From NCBI GenBank assembly GCA_039795165.1, contig JBDKER010000020.1, positions 18,417 through 82,416 of the forward strand: a stretch of 64,000 nucleotides of DNA, written 5' to 3'. Shown piece after piece: positions 19,323-28,110 of the stretch (positions within the stretch are counted from its first letter, which is position 1; each line of letters opens with the position of its first letter). The notes beneath the pieces were generated by a model. That model was given only the letters and a program-made list of their open reading frames with translations, was not told the origin of the DNA and made no database searches. The position numbers and the translations under genes are program-made. Source of the stretch: V1-33 sp039795165 (GTDB taxonomy: Bacteria > Verrucomicrobiota > Verrucomicrobiia > Verrucomicrobiales > V1-33).

Positions 19323-21287
19323 TCAGGGATTGGTGAAATCGAAGCGGCGGGTTGTGTCGCCGGTGATGATTTCGAGGAAGTCGATTTCCGTGGTATCGGA
19401 GAGGGGTAGGTGGAGGCGGACGATGCCTGCGGAATTGTCCGGGTGGGGGATGGTCAGTCTGAGGGTTGTCCAGTCGCCCGCCTTCGTGGAAAAATCGATT
19501 GGTTTGGGGGATGCGGCGGGTTGTGCGTTGGGTGAGGGGATCCATGCGACGCGGCCGGGTCCGCCTTCGTTGCGGAGGCGGAAGTGGAGATGGGCAGGGC
19601 TCTTGAGTGGGCCGGGGGCGAATCCGAGGAAGGGGTCTTTGGCTGGGTTGGTGACGACGAGTGCGCCGTCGCGGATGGTGGCCGAGGCGTTGCGGACCTT
19701 CCAGCCTGAGAATGAGGGATCGTTCTGCTTCTTGGGGGAGGAATCTGGGCGATGGGCTGCGGCCTTGGGATTCCATGCTGGATTTGGCTGGGGGACGACG
19801 GCATGGGTATCCTTGAGGAACTGGGAGATGAGGGCGTCGAGTTCCGATGTGAGGGTGGGCTCGGATGCGGCGACGCTGGTGGATTCCGAGGGATCGCTGG
19901 CGAGGTTGTAGAGTTCGAGTCGGTGCGATCCGTCCGGGTTGCCATGGAAGTAGCGGATGAGTTTCCATGGGCCGCTGCGGACGGCGCAGGCTGGGTGCTG
20001 GCCTGAGGCTGGGGTATCGTGCGGGAAGAAAGTGAAGATGGTATCGCGGTGCGGGGTGGCTGGGTTGCGGAGGACGGGGGCGAACGAACGTCCATCGGTT
20101 TGCAGGTCGGCTGGCAGAGTGATGCCGGTGGCTTCTGCGAGGGTGGGGAGGAAGTCGATGCTTTGGATGAGGGCGTCTGATTGGGATCCCTGCGGGGTGA
20201 CGCCGGGCCAGACGACGAGGCAGGGTTCGCGGACACCGCCTTCGAAGACCGAGGCTTTGCCGCCGCGGAGCGGGGCATTGCTGGTGGGTGGGAGGTGGGC
20301 GAAGCGGTTTGGTTGTCCGGCTGGGCTTTCCGATTTCATGGCTTGCCAGTTTACGCCGCCGTTATCCGAGAAGAAGACGATGATGGTGCGGTCGAGGAGG
20401 TTTTCGGATTCGAGGGTAAGGACGATGGTGCCGACGGCGTCGTCGAGGCTGGCGACCATGGCAGCGTAGAGTGGATTCGCCTGCGGGCCGCTGGGTGAGG
20501 AACTGGCGAACTGGGCGATGGAGTCCGGTTTGGCTTCGTAGGGGGAATGGACCGAGAAGGCCCAGTAATTGAGGAAGAACGGCTGGTGGCGGTGTTTGCG
20601 GATGAACTGGGCGGCTTCCTGAGCGGTGCGGTCCTCGATGTGTTCGCCGAGCTGGCCTGTGACTGGCTGAGGGCCGCTGAATTTCCATGGGGCGAGGTAG
20701 CTGCCGGCAGGGCCGGGGCCGTGGTGGTGGGGGAAGTCCGAGGCGAAGCCCTGTTCGAGGGGAGAGAAGGGAGTTGCTCCGAGGTGCCATTTGCCGAAGT
20801 GGGCCGTGGCGTATCCGGCGTCGCGCAGGAATTCCGGGAGAGTGCGGTGGGTGGTATCGAGTCGGGTAGCGCTGGTGGGGATGAGCCAGCGGGCTGAGGG
20901 GGCGGCTTTGGTGGGCAGAGATGCCTTCAGTCGGACCTCCGGGACGTGGCAGGTGGGGGCGGTGATGCCGAGTCTGGCTGGATAGAGGCCCGTGAGGATG
21001 CTGGCGCGGGTGGGGGAGCAGAGGGGATTGGCGGCGTATGCGTTGGTGAACTTCATGCCGCGGCGGGCGAGGGCATCGATGTGCGGGGTGCGGTGGAACT
21101 TGCTGCCGTAGCATCCCGTGTCCGCCCAGCCGAGGTCATCAGCGAGGATGAAGACGAGATTTGGCCGCTGCGGCGCGGGCGCACCCGGGTCGGTGGTGCT
21201 GCTGGCGGCGTGGGCGGCGGCGGTGAGCAGGCCGAGGCATACCGCGGAGAGAGCGACGATCGAGCGGGCGGGGTGGCAGCGGAACAT
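19323..21287 (-). CDS. Secreted sulfatase with C-terminal extension
   Basis: A 654-residue sulfatase of the formylglycine type. A signal peptide (MFRCHPARSIVALSAVCLGL) precedes NLVFILADDLGWADTGCYG, whose Asp50-Asp51 bind calcium. CSPTR (Cys90 to Arg94) is the site a formylglycine-generating enzyme converts for catalysis. GKWHLG and FFSDNGG further support the family. The last ~125 residues lie beyond the usual sulfatase end and look like a beta-sandwich, perhaps a carbohydrate-binding module. It sits downstream of the PSCyt1-DUF1501 pair, a common arrangement in PVC bacteria that degrade sulfated polysaccharides. The exact substrate cannot be read from the sequence. Confidence 0.92.
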   Translation of the reverse strand: MFRCHPARSIVALSAVCLGLLTAAAHAASSTTDPGAPAPQRPNLVFILADDLGWADTGCYGSKFHRTPHIDALARRGMKFTNAYAANPLCSPTRASILTGLYPARLGITAPTCHVPEVRLKASLPTKAAPSARWLIPTSATRLDTTHRTLPEFLRDAGYATAHFGKWHLGATPFSPLEQGFASDFPHHHGPGPAGSYLAPWKFSGPQPVTGQLGEHIEDRTAQEAAQFIRKHRHQPFFLNYWAFSVHSPYEAKPDSIAQFASSSPSGPQANPLYAAMVASLDDAVGTIVLTLESENLLDRTIIVFFSDNGGVNWQAMKSESPAGQPNRFAHLPPTSNAPLRGGKASVFEGGVREPCLVVWPGVTPQGSQSDALIQSIDFLPTLAEATGITLPADLQTDGRSFAPVLRNPATPHRDTIFTFFPHDTPASGQHPACAVRSGPWKLIRYFHGNPDGSHRLELYNLASDPSESTSVAASEPTLTSELDALISQFLKDTHAVVPQPNPAWNPKAAAHRPDSSPKKQNDPSFSGWKVRNASATIRDGALVVTNPAKDPFLGFAPGPLKSPAHLHFRLRNEGGPGRVAWIPSPNAQPAASPKPIDFSTKAGDWTTLRLTIPHPDNSAGIVRLHLPLSDTTEIDFLEIITGDTTRRFDFTNP

Positions 21288-21367
21288 GGCTGCCGAGGGT
21301 AGGTCAGGGCCGGGGGAAATGCGAGGGCGTGATGCCGTGGCGGAGGCGACCGGGTGCCTGCGGCGGA

Positions 21368-22795
21368 TTATGCGAGGAGGGAGTGGATGACGTGGGCGGG
21401 TTCGACCCCGGTGAGGCGGAAGTCGAGTCCCTGGGAACGGACCGAGAGTTTCTCGTGGTGGAGGCCGAGGAGGTGGAGGATGGTGGCGTGGATATTGCGG
21501 ATGTGGGTGGGGTGGGTGACGGGGGCGAAGCCGAATTCGTCCGTTTCGCCGAAGACGGTGCCGGGGCGGAAGCCGCCGCCGGCGAACCACATGGTGAAGG
21601 CGTCGATGTGGTGGTTGCGGCCGGTGGATTCCCGGACTTCGCCCATGGGGGTGCGGCCGAATTCGCCGCCCCAGATGACGATGGTATCGTCGAGGAGGCC
21701 GCGCTGGGCGAGGTCAGTGACGAGGGCGGCGCAGGCCTTGTCGATGTCGGCGCATTTGGCTGGGAGGTGCTGCTGGAGGTTTTCGGTGGGGCCGCCGTGG
21801 TGGTCCCAGTTGGTGTCGTAGAGCTGGACGAAGCGGACGCCGCGTTCGACGAGGCGGCGGGCGAGGAGGCAATTGCGGGCGAAGGAACTTTCCTTCTGTT
21901 CGCGGATGCCGTAGAGGTCGAGGGTGGCTTGGGATTCCGCGGACAGGTCCATGAGTTCCGGGGCACTGGTCTGCATGCGGTAGGCCATTTCGAGGGCCTT
22001 GATGCGGGTGGAGATTTCGTCGTCGCCGGTTTCGTCGAGGTGGATCTGGTTGAGTTGGCGGACCGAGTTGACGAGCTGGGCTTGTGCGTCTGGGGAAATG
22101 CCGTCCGGGGTGGAGAGGCTGACGATGGGGTCGCCTTTGCTGCGGAGGGGGACGCCCTGGAAGGACGAGGGGAGGACGCCGCTGGTCCAGAGCGAGGCAC
22201 CGCCGCGTGGACCGCGCGGGCCGCTTTGGAGAACGACGAAGCCGGGGAGGTCATCGCAGGTGCTGCCGAGGCCGTAGGTGACCCATGCGCCCATGCTGGG
22301 GCGGCCGAAGAGGCCGCTGCCCGTATTCATGAAGAGTTTCGCCGGGGCGTGATTGAAGAGGTCGGTCTGGCAGGTACGGACGATGGTGAGGTGGTCGACG
22401 ATTTTTGCGGTGTGCGGGAGGTAGGAACTGACCCATGCACCGGACTGGCCGTGCTGCTGGAATGACGGGATGGGGGCGAGGAGGTCCGTGCGGTGGCTGG
22501 AGTTCATGAAGGCGAAGCGTTTGCCTTCGGTGAAGCTGGCGGGGATCGGCTGGCCGTTGCGGCGGACGAGTTCCGGTTTGTGGTCGAATGTTTCCAGCTG
22601 GGACGGGCCGCCTGCCATGAAGAGGAAGATGACGTTTTTGGCGCGGGGCTGGTGGTGCGGGGTGCTGGTGGGGGTGCTGGTGGCGCGCGAGGAGAGCTGG
22701 GAGAGCGCGATGGAGCCGAGGCCGACGGCGCATTGCTGGAAGAGGTGGCGTCTGGTGATGAGGAGAGGGTCCGCAGTCATGGGGAGGTGGGTCAT
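21368..22795 (-). CDS. DUF1501 family protein with Tat-type signal
   Basis: A 475-residue DUF1501 protein of the alkaline-phosphatase-like superfamily. The N-terminus has a twin-Arg motif (TRRHLFQQ) and hydrophobic stretch. Family hallmarks are FLFMAGGPSQLETFDHKPEL, RPSMGAWVTYGLGS and WGGEFGRTPMGE, with a C-terminal HILGLHH-like metal-site region. The ATG at 22795 overlaps the stop of the upstream PSCyt1 gene as ATGA, so the two are translationally coupled; a second ATG at 22780 is possible. DUF1501 proteins nearly always pair with DUF1549/DUF1553 proteins in PVC bacteria. The biochemical function is not established. Confidence 0.92.
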   Translation of the reverse strand: MTHLPMTADPLLITRRHLFQQCAVGLGSIALSQLSSRATSTPTSTPHHQPRAKNVIFLFMAGGPSQLETFDHKPELVRRNGQPIPASFTEGKRFAFMNSSHRTDLLAPIPSFQQHGQSGAWVSSYLPHTAKIVDHLTIVRTCQTDLFNHAPAKLFMNTGSGLFGRPSMGAWVTYGLGSTCDDLPGFVVLQSGPRGPRGGASLWTSGVLPSSFQGVPLRSKGDPIVSLSTPDGISPDAQAQLVNSVRQLNQIHLDETGDDEISTRIKALEMAYRMQTSAPELMDLSAESQATLDLYGIREQKESSFARNCLLARRLVERGVRFVQLYDTNWDHHGGPTENLQQHLPAKCADIDKACAALVTDLAQRGLLDDTIVIWGGEFGRTPMGEVRESTGRNHHIDAFTMWFAGGGFRPGTVFGETDEFGFAPVTHPTHIRNIHATILHLLGLHHEKLSVRSQGLDFRLTGVEPAHVIHSLLA

Positions 22796-25104
22796 TCGCG
22801 GGTGATGGTTTCGTCCATGTTGAGGAGGGTGCGGGCTGCCGTGAAGGGTTCGAGCGGAGTGAGGATGGCGAGTTCAGCGTCCGAGGGGGTACGGGCGGTG
22901 CAGCGGAGGAAGGCCTCGGTGATTCCGGCTGTACGGATGATGGAGGCGAGGGCCTGGGCGCATTCGACGAACGAGGCATCGTTCATGAGAGTGAGGGCCT
23001 GGAGGGGAGTGTTGCTGCGGAGGCGTCGGGTGCAGGTGGTGAAGCCTTCCGGGGCGTCGAAGACGGCGAGAGAAGGCGGGGGCGTGGCGCGGAAGAGAAA
23101 CGTGTAGAGTCCGCGGCGGTAGCGGTCCGGTCCTGTGCTGACTGGCCATGGGTGGCGTGACTGACCGAGGTTCATGACACCGTCCGGGATGGGTGGGTAG
23201 ACAGGCGGGCCGCCGATGGTGCGGTGGAGGAGACCACTGGCCGAGAGGGCGTGATCGCGCACCAGTTCTGCGTCGAGGCGGAGACGCAACTGGCGGGCGA
23301 ATGAGGCATTGAGGGGGTCGCGTTCGCGTTGCTGAGGGGACGTGCGGGAAGACTGGCGGTAGGCGTGGGACGACACGATGAGGCGGAGGACGTGGCGGAA
23401 GTTCCAGTGATGGCCGGTGAATTGCGTGGCGAGGAAATCGAGCAGTTCCGGGTGGGAGGGTGGAGAGCCCTGGGTCCCGAAGTCGTTGTCCGATTCCACG
23501 AGGCCGCGGCCGAAGCAGGCGATCCAGATGCGGTTGGCGATGACGCGGGCTGTGAGGGGATTGGCTGGGCTGACGATCCAGCGGGCGAGGTCGAGTCGGT
23601 CCGGGGAAGGGCCTCTGGGCTGGAGTGGCGGGAGGATTCCCGGGGTACCGGGTGAGACGGCCGGGCCGGGCCTTGTGAAATCCCCTTTAATGAGGATGTG
23701 GGTGGGGCGTGGCTGGGAACGTTCCGCGAGGACCATGGTTGTGGGCATGCGGTTGAGTTCCGTTTCGATTTCCGCGCGGCGGCGGAGGCCCGTGGTGGTG
23801 GGGCCGTCCGGCTGGGCGATGGCGGCGAGGGATTGCCAATGCTGGGGCGAGCGATCGGCGGCAGGCGTCCGGAGCGCCTTGCGGACAGGATCCGGGAGCC
23901 GGCGTCGGGCAGGGTCGTCGAGTGACTGTTCCCATTTGGTGATCGCGCTCATTTCCTCGGGAGAAGGCATCGATTGCCTTGCCGGGAGGCGTTTCAGTTC
24001 CGTTTCGAGGGCGGGGAGGTGAGGGTTGCCTCCGTGGACTCGGAGGGTGGGTTCGTCCTGCTGATTTAAGAAGGCGAAGAGTTCGTAGAATTCCTGCTGC
24101 GGGATGGGATCGAACTTATGGTCGTGGCATTGCGCGCAGCCGACCGAGAGGCCGAGCCAGACGGTGCCGGTGGTGGCGACGCGGTCGAAGACACTGTCGA
24201 TGCGGAATTGTTCGGGGTCGATGCCGCCTTCCTGATTGATCTGGGTATTGCGGTGGAAGCCGGTGGCGATGCGCTGGTTTTCCGTGGCACCGGGGAGGAG
24301 GTCGCCGGCGAGTTGTTCGATGGTGAACTGGTCGAACGGGACGTCCTGATTGAAGGCATTGACGACCCAGTCGCGGTACGGCCAGATCTGGCGAGGGCCG
24401 TCGATGGAATAGCCATGACTGTCTGCGTAGCGTGCCTGGTCGAGCCACCAGCGGGCCCAGCGTTCGCCGAAGTGCGGGCTGGCGAAGAGGCGGTCCGTGA
24501 GGGCCTGCCATGCGCTTTCCGGGTTTGCCTGCCATGCCGCAGTGAAGTCGCGCACTTCCTCCGGGGACGGCGGGAGACCGGTGAGGTCGAGCGAGAGGCG
24601 GCGGATGAGCGTGGCCGGAGGGGCAGCGGGAGCCGGGGAGAGGCCTGCCTTCTGGATGCCCGGGGCGAGCAAGTGGTCGATGGGGTGGCCTGCTTCCGGC
24701 GGGACGGGAGGGGATTGGGGTGGGGAGAAGGCCCAGTGGGGTTCGTAGGCGGCTCCCTCGGCGATCCATGTGCGGATCAATTCCTTCTGCTGCGGGGAAA
24801 GCGGGGGACGGTGAGCTTCCGGGGGCGGCATGACCTCGTCCGGGTCGTCCGAGAGGATGCGGAGCCATGCGGCCGACTGATCCGGTTGGCCCGGGGTGAT
24901 GGCGGGGAATGGGTCGCGCGCGGCCGTGGCTCCTTCCGGGGTATCGAGGCGGAGGTCTGCCTTGCGGTGTTTGGCATCGAACCCGTGGCAGGAAAGGCAT
25001 TGTTCCGCGAGGATGGGGCGGATATCGCGGTTGAAGCGGACCGTTTCCGGAGCGGCGGCGGCAACGGCGAGGGTGATCTGCAGGACAAAGGCCGGGCGGA
25101 ACAT
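22792..25104 (-). CDS. PSCyt1 / DUF1549 / DUF1553 cytochrome-type protein
   Basis: A 770-residue exported protein with a short signal (MFRPAFVLQITLAVAAAA). A planctomycete-type cytochrome C domain follows with CLSCH at Cys36-His40 for covalent haem. The DUF1549 core shows RWARWWLDQARYADSHGY and GCAQCHDHKFDPI, which may hold a second haem. The DUF1553 C-terminal half has LARWIVSPANPLTARVIANR and SNTPLQALTLMNDASFVE. The frame is open further upstream, but this Met begins the signal peptide. It heads the minus-strand run and is divergent from the GntP permease gene across 121 bases, which probably hold both promoters. Redox partner and substrate are unknown. Confidence 0.92.
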   Translation of the reverse strand: MFRPAFVLQITLAVAAAAPETVRFNRDIRPILAEQCLSCHGFDAKHRKADLRLDTPEGATAARDPFPAITPGQPDQSAAWLRILSDDPDEVMPPPEAHRPPLSPQQKELIRTWIAEGAAYEPHWAFSPPQSPPVPPEAGHPIDHLLAPGIQKAGLSPAPAAPPATLIRRLSLDLTGLPPSPEEVRDFTAAWQANPESAWQALTDRLFASPHFGERWARWWLDQARYADSHGYSIDGPRQIWPYRDWVVNAFNQDVPFDQFTIEQLAGDLLPGATENQRIATGFHRNTQINQEGGIDPEQFRIDSVFDRVATTGTVWLGLSVGCAQCHDHKFDPIPQQEFYELFAFLNQQDEPTLRVHGGNPHLPALETELKRLPARQSMPSPEEMSAITKWEQSLDDPARRRLPDPVRKALRTPAADRSPQHWQSLAAIAQPDGPTTTGLRRRAEIETELNRMPTTMVLAERSQPRPTHILIKGDFTRPGPAVSPGTPGILPPLQPRGPSPDRLDLARWIVSPANPLTARVIANRIWIACFGRGLVESDNDFGTQGSPPSHPELLDFLATQFTGHHWNFRHVLRLIVSSHAYRQSSRTSPQQRERDPLNASFARQLRLRLDAELVRDHALSASGLLHRTIGGPPVYPPIPDGVMNLGQSRHPWPVSTGPDRYRRGLYTFLFRATPPPSLAVFDAPEGFTTCTRRLRSNTPLQALTLMNDASFVECAQALASIIRTAGITEAFLRCTARTPSDAELAILTPLEPFTAARTLLNMDETITRE

Positions 25105-25225
25105 GGCCAATCCTGTAGTGGGCTGCGGGAGATTTGCCAAGTCCGGTTGGGCGGTGGAAATGCGGGACGTGGAAGCGTCCGGAAAACTGATTGCCCCGGG
25201 CATTCTGATTTCCTATGACCGCGGG

Positions 25226-26707
25226 ATGAATCTGCTGGCGAATGCTGCCTCTCCCCTTTGGCCCTTTGTGGTTCTGATTGTCTGTGTCGGATTTGTGATT
25301 CTGGCGATTTCCCGGCTGCGGCTGCATCCGTTTCTGGCGCTGATCCTTGCTGCGCTGCTGGCTGGGGTGATGGCGTCGTCGCTGCCGGCTGATCCGAAGA
25401 ATCCGGCCAAGGGAAAGCTGCTGCGGGCGGTGGAATTATGCACCGAGGAATTCGGGACGACGGCCGGGAAGCTGTCGATTGTGGTGGGAATGGCCACGCT
25501 GATCGGGATGTGCATGATGCAGAGCGGGGCGGCAGACAAAGTGGTGCGGAGGTTTCTGGCGATCACGGGAGAGGGTCGGGCCGGGCTGGCCCTGCTGGCG
25601 GCCACCTATTTTCTGTCGATTCCGATTTTCTTTGATACGATGTTCATGCTGATGGTGCCGATTGCGATGGCGCTGGCGATGCGGACGGGCGGGAATTTTT
25701 CGCTGTATGTGCTGGCGATCTGCGGGGCAGGGGTGACGACGCATTCGATGACCGTGCCGCATCCGGGGCCGCTCATGGTGGTGGAGAATCTCAAGCTCGA
25801 CACGGGCATATCGCTGTTTGCGGGGATTCTGGTGGGGATGATCCCGGTGGGGCTGGGATGGTTTGCGATGAAGCGGATTGCGGCGGCCAACGATGTGCCC
25901 ATGCGCGAAACGCCGAATGCGCCGCTTTCCAGTCTGCGGGCACTCGTGGACCGGCCCGAGAGCGAACTGCCGTCATTCGCGGCGTCGATTGCGCCCGTGG
26001 TGCTGCCGATCCTGCTGATCAGCGGGGCATCATTCTTTGAGATTGCGCGGCATGCCTTCGGCCAGGGTAAGGAATGGGCTCAGTTTGCCGGGACGGGCGG
26101 GGCAGAAGCCGGCTGGTTCCGTCAGGCGTATCATCTCTTCGAGTTCATCGGGAACAAGAACATTGCGCTGATGATTGGCGGGTTTCTGAGCATCCTGCTG
26201 CTGGTGCGGCAGAAGAAGCTCGGCATGGAAAAGGTCAGTGCGCTGATGGGGCCACCGCTCGAGACGGCCGGGGTGATCATCATGATCACAGCGGCTGGCG
26301 GGGCCTTCGGGCTGATGCTGCGGAATGCGGGGGTGGGGGAAGCGATCCGGCATCTGGTGGCCGGGCGCAGTGTCGATCTGATTCTGCTGTCGTGGCTGGT
26401 GGCGCTGGTGCTGCGGATTGCGCAGGGCAGTGCGACCGTGGCGATGCAGACGACGTCGGCGATGATCTACCCACTGCTGGCGGCGGCGGCGCCTGCCTAT
26501 TCGCCGATGTATGTCTTTCTGGCGATCGGGTTCGGGGCCTTTGGCTGTTCGTGGATGAACGACAGTGGGTTCTGGGTGGTGTCGCGGCTCAGTGGCTTCA
26601 GCGAGCGGGAGACCCTGCGGACGTGGACCCTGCTGCTGACGGTGCTGTCCGTGATTGGTCTGGTGGCCACGAAGCTGCTGTCCGTGGTACTGCCGTTCCA
26701 TCCTTGA
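25226..26707 (+). CDS. GntP-family gluconate-type permease
   Basis: A 493-residue inner-membrane protein with about 12 hydrophobic helices. It fits the GntP family of proton symporters for gluconate and related sugar acids: SIPIFFDTMFMLMVPIA and AGVTTHSMTVPHPGPL in the first half, and GSATVAMQTTSAMIYPL and GCSWMNDSGFWVVSRL in the second, are family signatures. The start MNLLANAAS was chosen since upstream residues run opposite the PSCyt1 gene and are not membrane-like. It converges with the GIDE-LemA gene 30 bases downstream. The substrate could be gluconate or another acid released from polysaccharide breakdown. Confidence 0.9.
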   Translation: MNLLANAASPLWPFVVLIVCVGFVILAISRLRLHPFLALILAALLAGVMASSLPADPKNPAKGKLLRAVELCTEEFGTTAGKLSIVVGMATLIGMCMMQSGAADKVVRRFLAITGEGRAGLALLAATYFLSIPIFFDTMFMLMVPIAMALAMRTGGNFSLYVLAICGAGVTTHSMTVPHPGPLMVVENLKLDTGISLFAGILVGMIPVGLGWFAMKRIAAANDVPMRETPNAPLSSLRALVDRPESELPSFAASIAPVVLPILLISGASFFEIARHAFGQGKEWAQFAGTGGAEAGWFRQAYHLFEFIGNKNIALMIGGFLSILLLVRQKKLGMEKVSALMGPPLETAGVIIMITAAGGAFGLMLRNAGVGEAIRHLVAGRSVDLILLSWLVALVLRIAQGSATVAMQTTSAMIYPLLAAAAPAYSPMYVFLAIGFGAFGCSWMNDSGFWVVSRLSGFSERETLRTWTLLLTVLSVIGLVATKLLSVVLPFHP

Positions 26708-26737
26708 GTGGCGGCGCGGGCCGCGCGGCGGGAATGT

Positions 26738-28048
26738 TCAGGAGGCGAGTTGGACGCGGACTTCGGCGCGTTCGAAATCGTAGGCTTCGAGGAGGGGCAT
26801 GCGCCGGAAGCCGCCGAGTTTGGCGAAGAGGCTGTCCGGGAAGACTTCGATGGCCGTGTTGAAGGCCGAGGCGGCGTCGTTGAAGTAGGAACGCGCGAGG
26901 GCGATGCGTTGTTCCGTTTCGATGAGCTGGGCCTGAAGTTGCTGGAACGAGTGGTGGGCGCGGAGGTCCGGGTATTTTTCCGCGAGGTGGACGATGTGGG
27001 AAGCGATGCCGTGATAGTTGGTGCCGGGATGACCTGGGGGAGTGGCGTCCGACTGGGCGCGGAGCTGGGCGAGGGTTTCGAGGACCGACTGTTCGTGGGA
27101 GCGCATGCCTTCGACGATGCTGACGAGCGGCGGGATGAGGTCGGCGCGGCGTTTCAGCTGGACTTCGAGGAGAGACCAGCCCTGGCGGACGCGGTTTCTG
27201 GTATCGACGAGGCTGTTGTAGATGAGAATCTTCCAGCTGAGGAGCCAGAGGGCGGCGTAGATGCCCGCGGCGGCGAGGCCCCAGAGGATGCCCTGTTCCG
27301 GGTCGCGTTCGAGGAAGGGAGCCCATCCGGCGATGCCTGCGGCGACGAGTCCGGCGAGTCCCCAGCCCGAGCGGGAGAAGCCGTAGCGGCTGAGGACTTC
27401 CTCCTCGGTTTCCGTGGTGAGGAGGTAGAGGGGGGCATGGGGAGCGGCGATGATTTCCGGGGCTACCATGTCCGAGCGTTCGCGTGCTTCACCGACCACA
27501 TAGAGCTGGGTGTGGAGGGGAATGCCGGCTTCCACGAAAGTCCGGGTCATGGTGGTATTGGCGATGGCCCCGCGGGGTCCGCGGCCGTAGTAGAGCGGGT
27601 GGGACGGTCCGCAGGTGACCTGGACGAAGCTGAGGGGGCGCACTTCGGCGCCATCCGGGTTGATGCGGATGACACCGGAATCGTCCTTGAGGTAGAACGG
27701 GCCGGTTTCGCCGCCGCGGTCGACGGTGACGACACCGGTTTCGACGCGGGTTCTGGTGCGGATTTGTCCCTGGTCGTCGCGGTAGGTTTCCTGGACGACG
27801 CGGCGCCAGTGTTCATCGACGCGCCATGAGTAATGTACGCAGGGGTGTCCGGCGAGGTAGGACGTGTAGGGATGTTCCGATTCTGCGGAGCCCTTGAGTT
27901 CGACAAGGCCGATGAAGACCCCCTGTACGCTGGACGTGGGCAGGGCCGTGAGGAGGCGGCGGCGCTTGTTGGCGCGGTGGCCGGCAAACAGGGCGGCGAC
28001 CGCGAGAATCGCGGCACCGGCAGAAATCAGGAGAGGCCCATCGTCCAT
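26738..28048 (-). CDS. GIDE-LemA fusion membrane protein
   Basis: A 436-residue protein joining two families. After an N-terminal helix (~6-24), residues ~35-225 match the GIDE domain known from the mitochondrial E3 ligase MUL1, with VFIGLVELKGSAESEHPYTS and CVHYSWRV; the eukaryotic RING finger is absent. Two membrane helices follow (about 237-256 and 264-290). The C-terminal ~150 residues are LemA-like: YNSLVDTRNRVRQGWS, QLKRRADLIPPLV and FNTAIEVFPDSLFAK. Each part is known in bacteria. The combination suggests a membrane stress or lipid-organising protein, but no function is established. It stands alone and converges with the permease. Confidence 0.88.
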   Translation of the reverse strand: MDDGPLLISAGAAILAVAALFAGHRANKRRRLLTALPTSSVQGVFIGLVELKGSAESEHPYTSYLAGHPCVHYSWRVDEHWRRVVQETYRDDQGQIRTRTRVETGVVTVDRGGETGPFYLKDDSGVIRINPDGAEVRPLSFVQVTCGPSHPLYYGRGPRGAIANTTMTRTFVEAGIPLHTQLYVVGEARERSDMVAPEIIAAPHAPLYLLTTETEEEVLSRYGFSRSGWGLAGLVAAGIAGWAPFLERDPEQGILWGLAAAGIYAALWLLSWKILIYNSLVDTRNRVRQGWSLLEVQLKRRADLIPPLVSIVEGMRSHEQSVLETLAQLRAQSDATPPGHPGTNYHGIASHIVHLAEKYPDLRAHHSFQQLQAQLIETEQRIALARSYFNDAASAFNTAIEVFPDSLFAKLGGFRRMPLLEAYDFERAEVRVQLAS

Positions 28049-28110
28049 GGGGGCGCATCAAAGCACGTCCGGCGGGTTTGCCAATTGATGATGCTGGGGG
28101 ATCCTGACAT

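Noticed and set aside
19257..21590. Longer upstream versions of gmhA and the sulfatase
   Set aside because: The upstream extensions are Arg/Pro-rich low-complexity sequence opposite other genes and precede the real signal peptide or SIS start.
26738..28048. Ubiquitin ligase
   Set aside because: The GIDE domain is shared with MUL1, but no RING finger or ubiquitin system is present.
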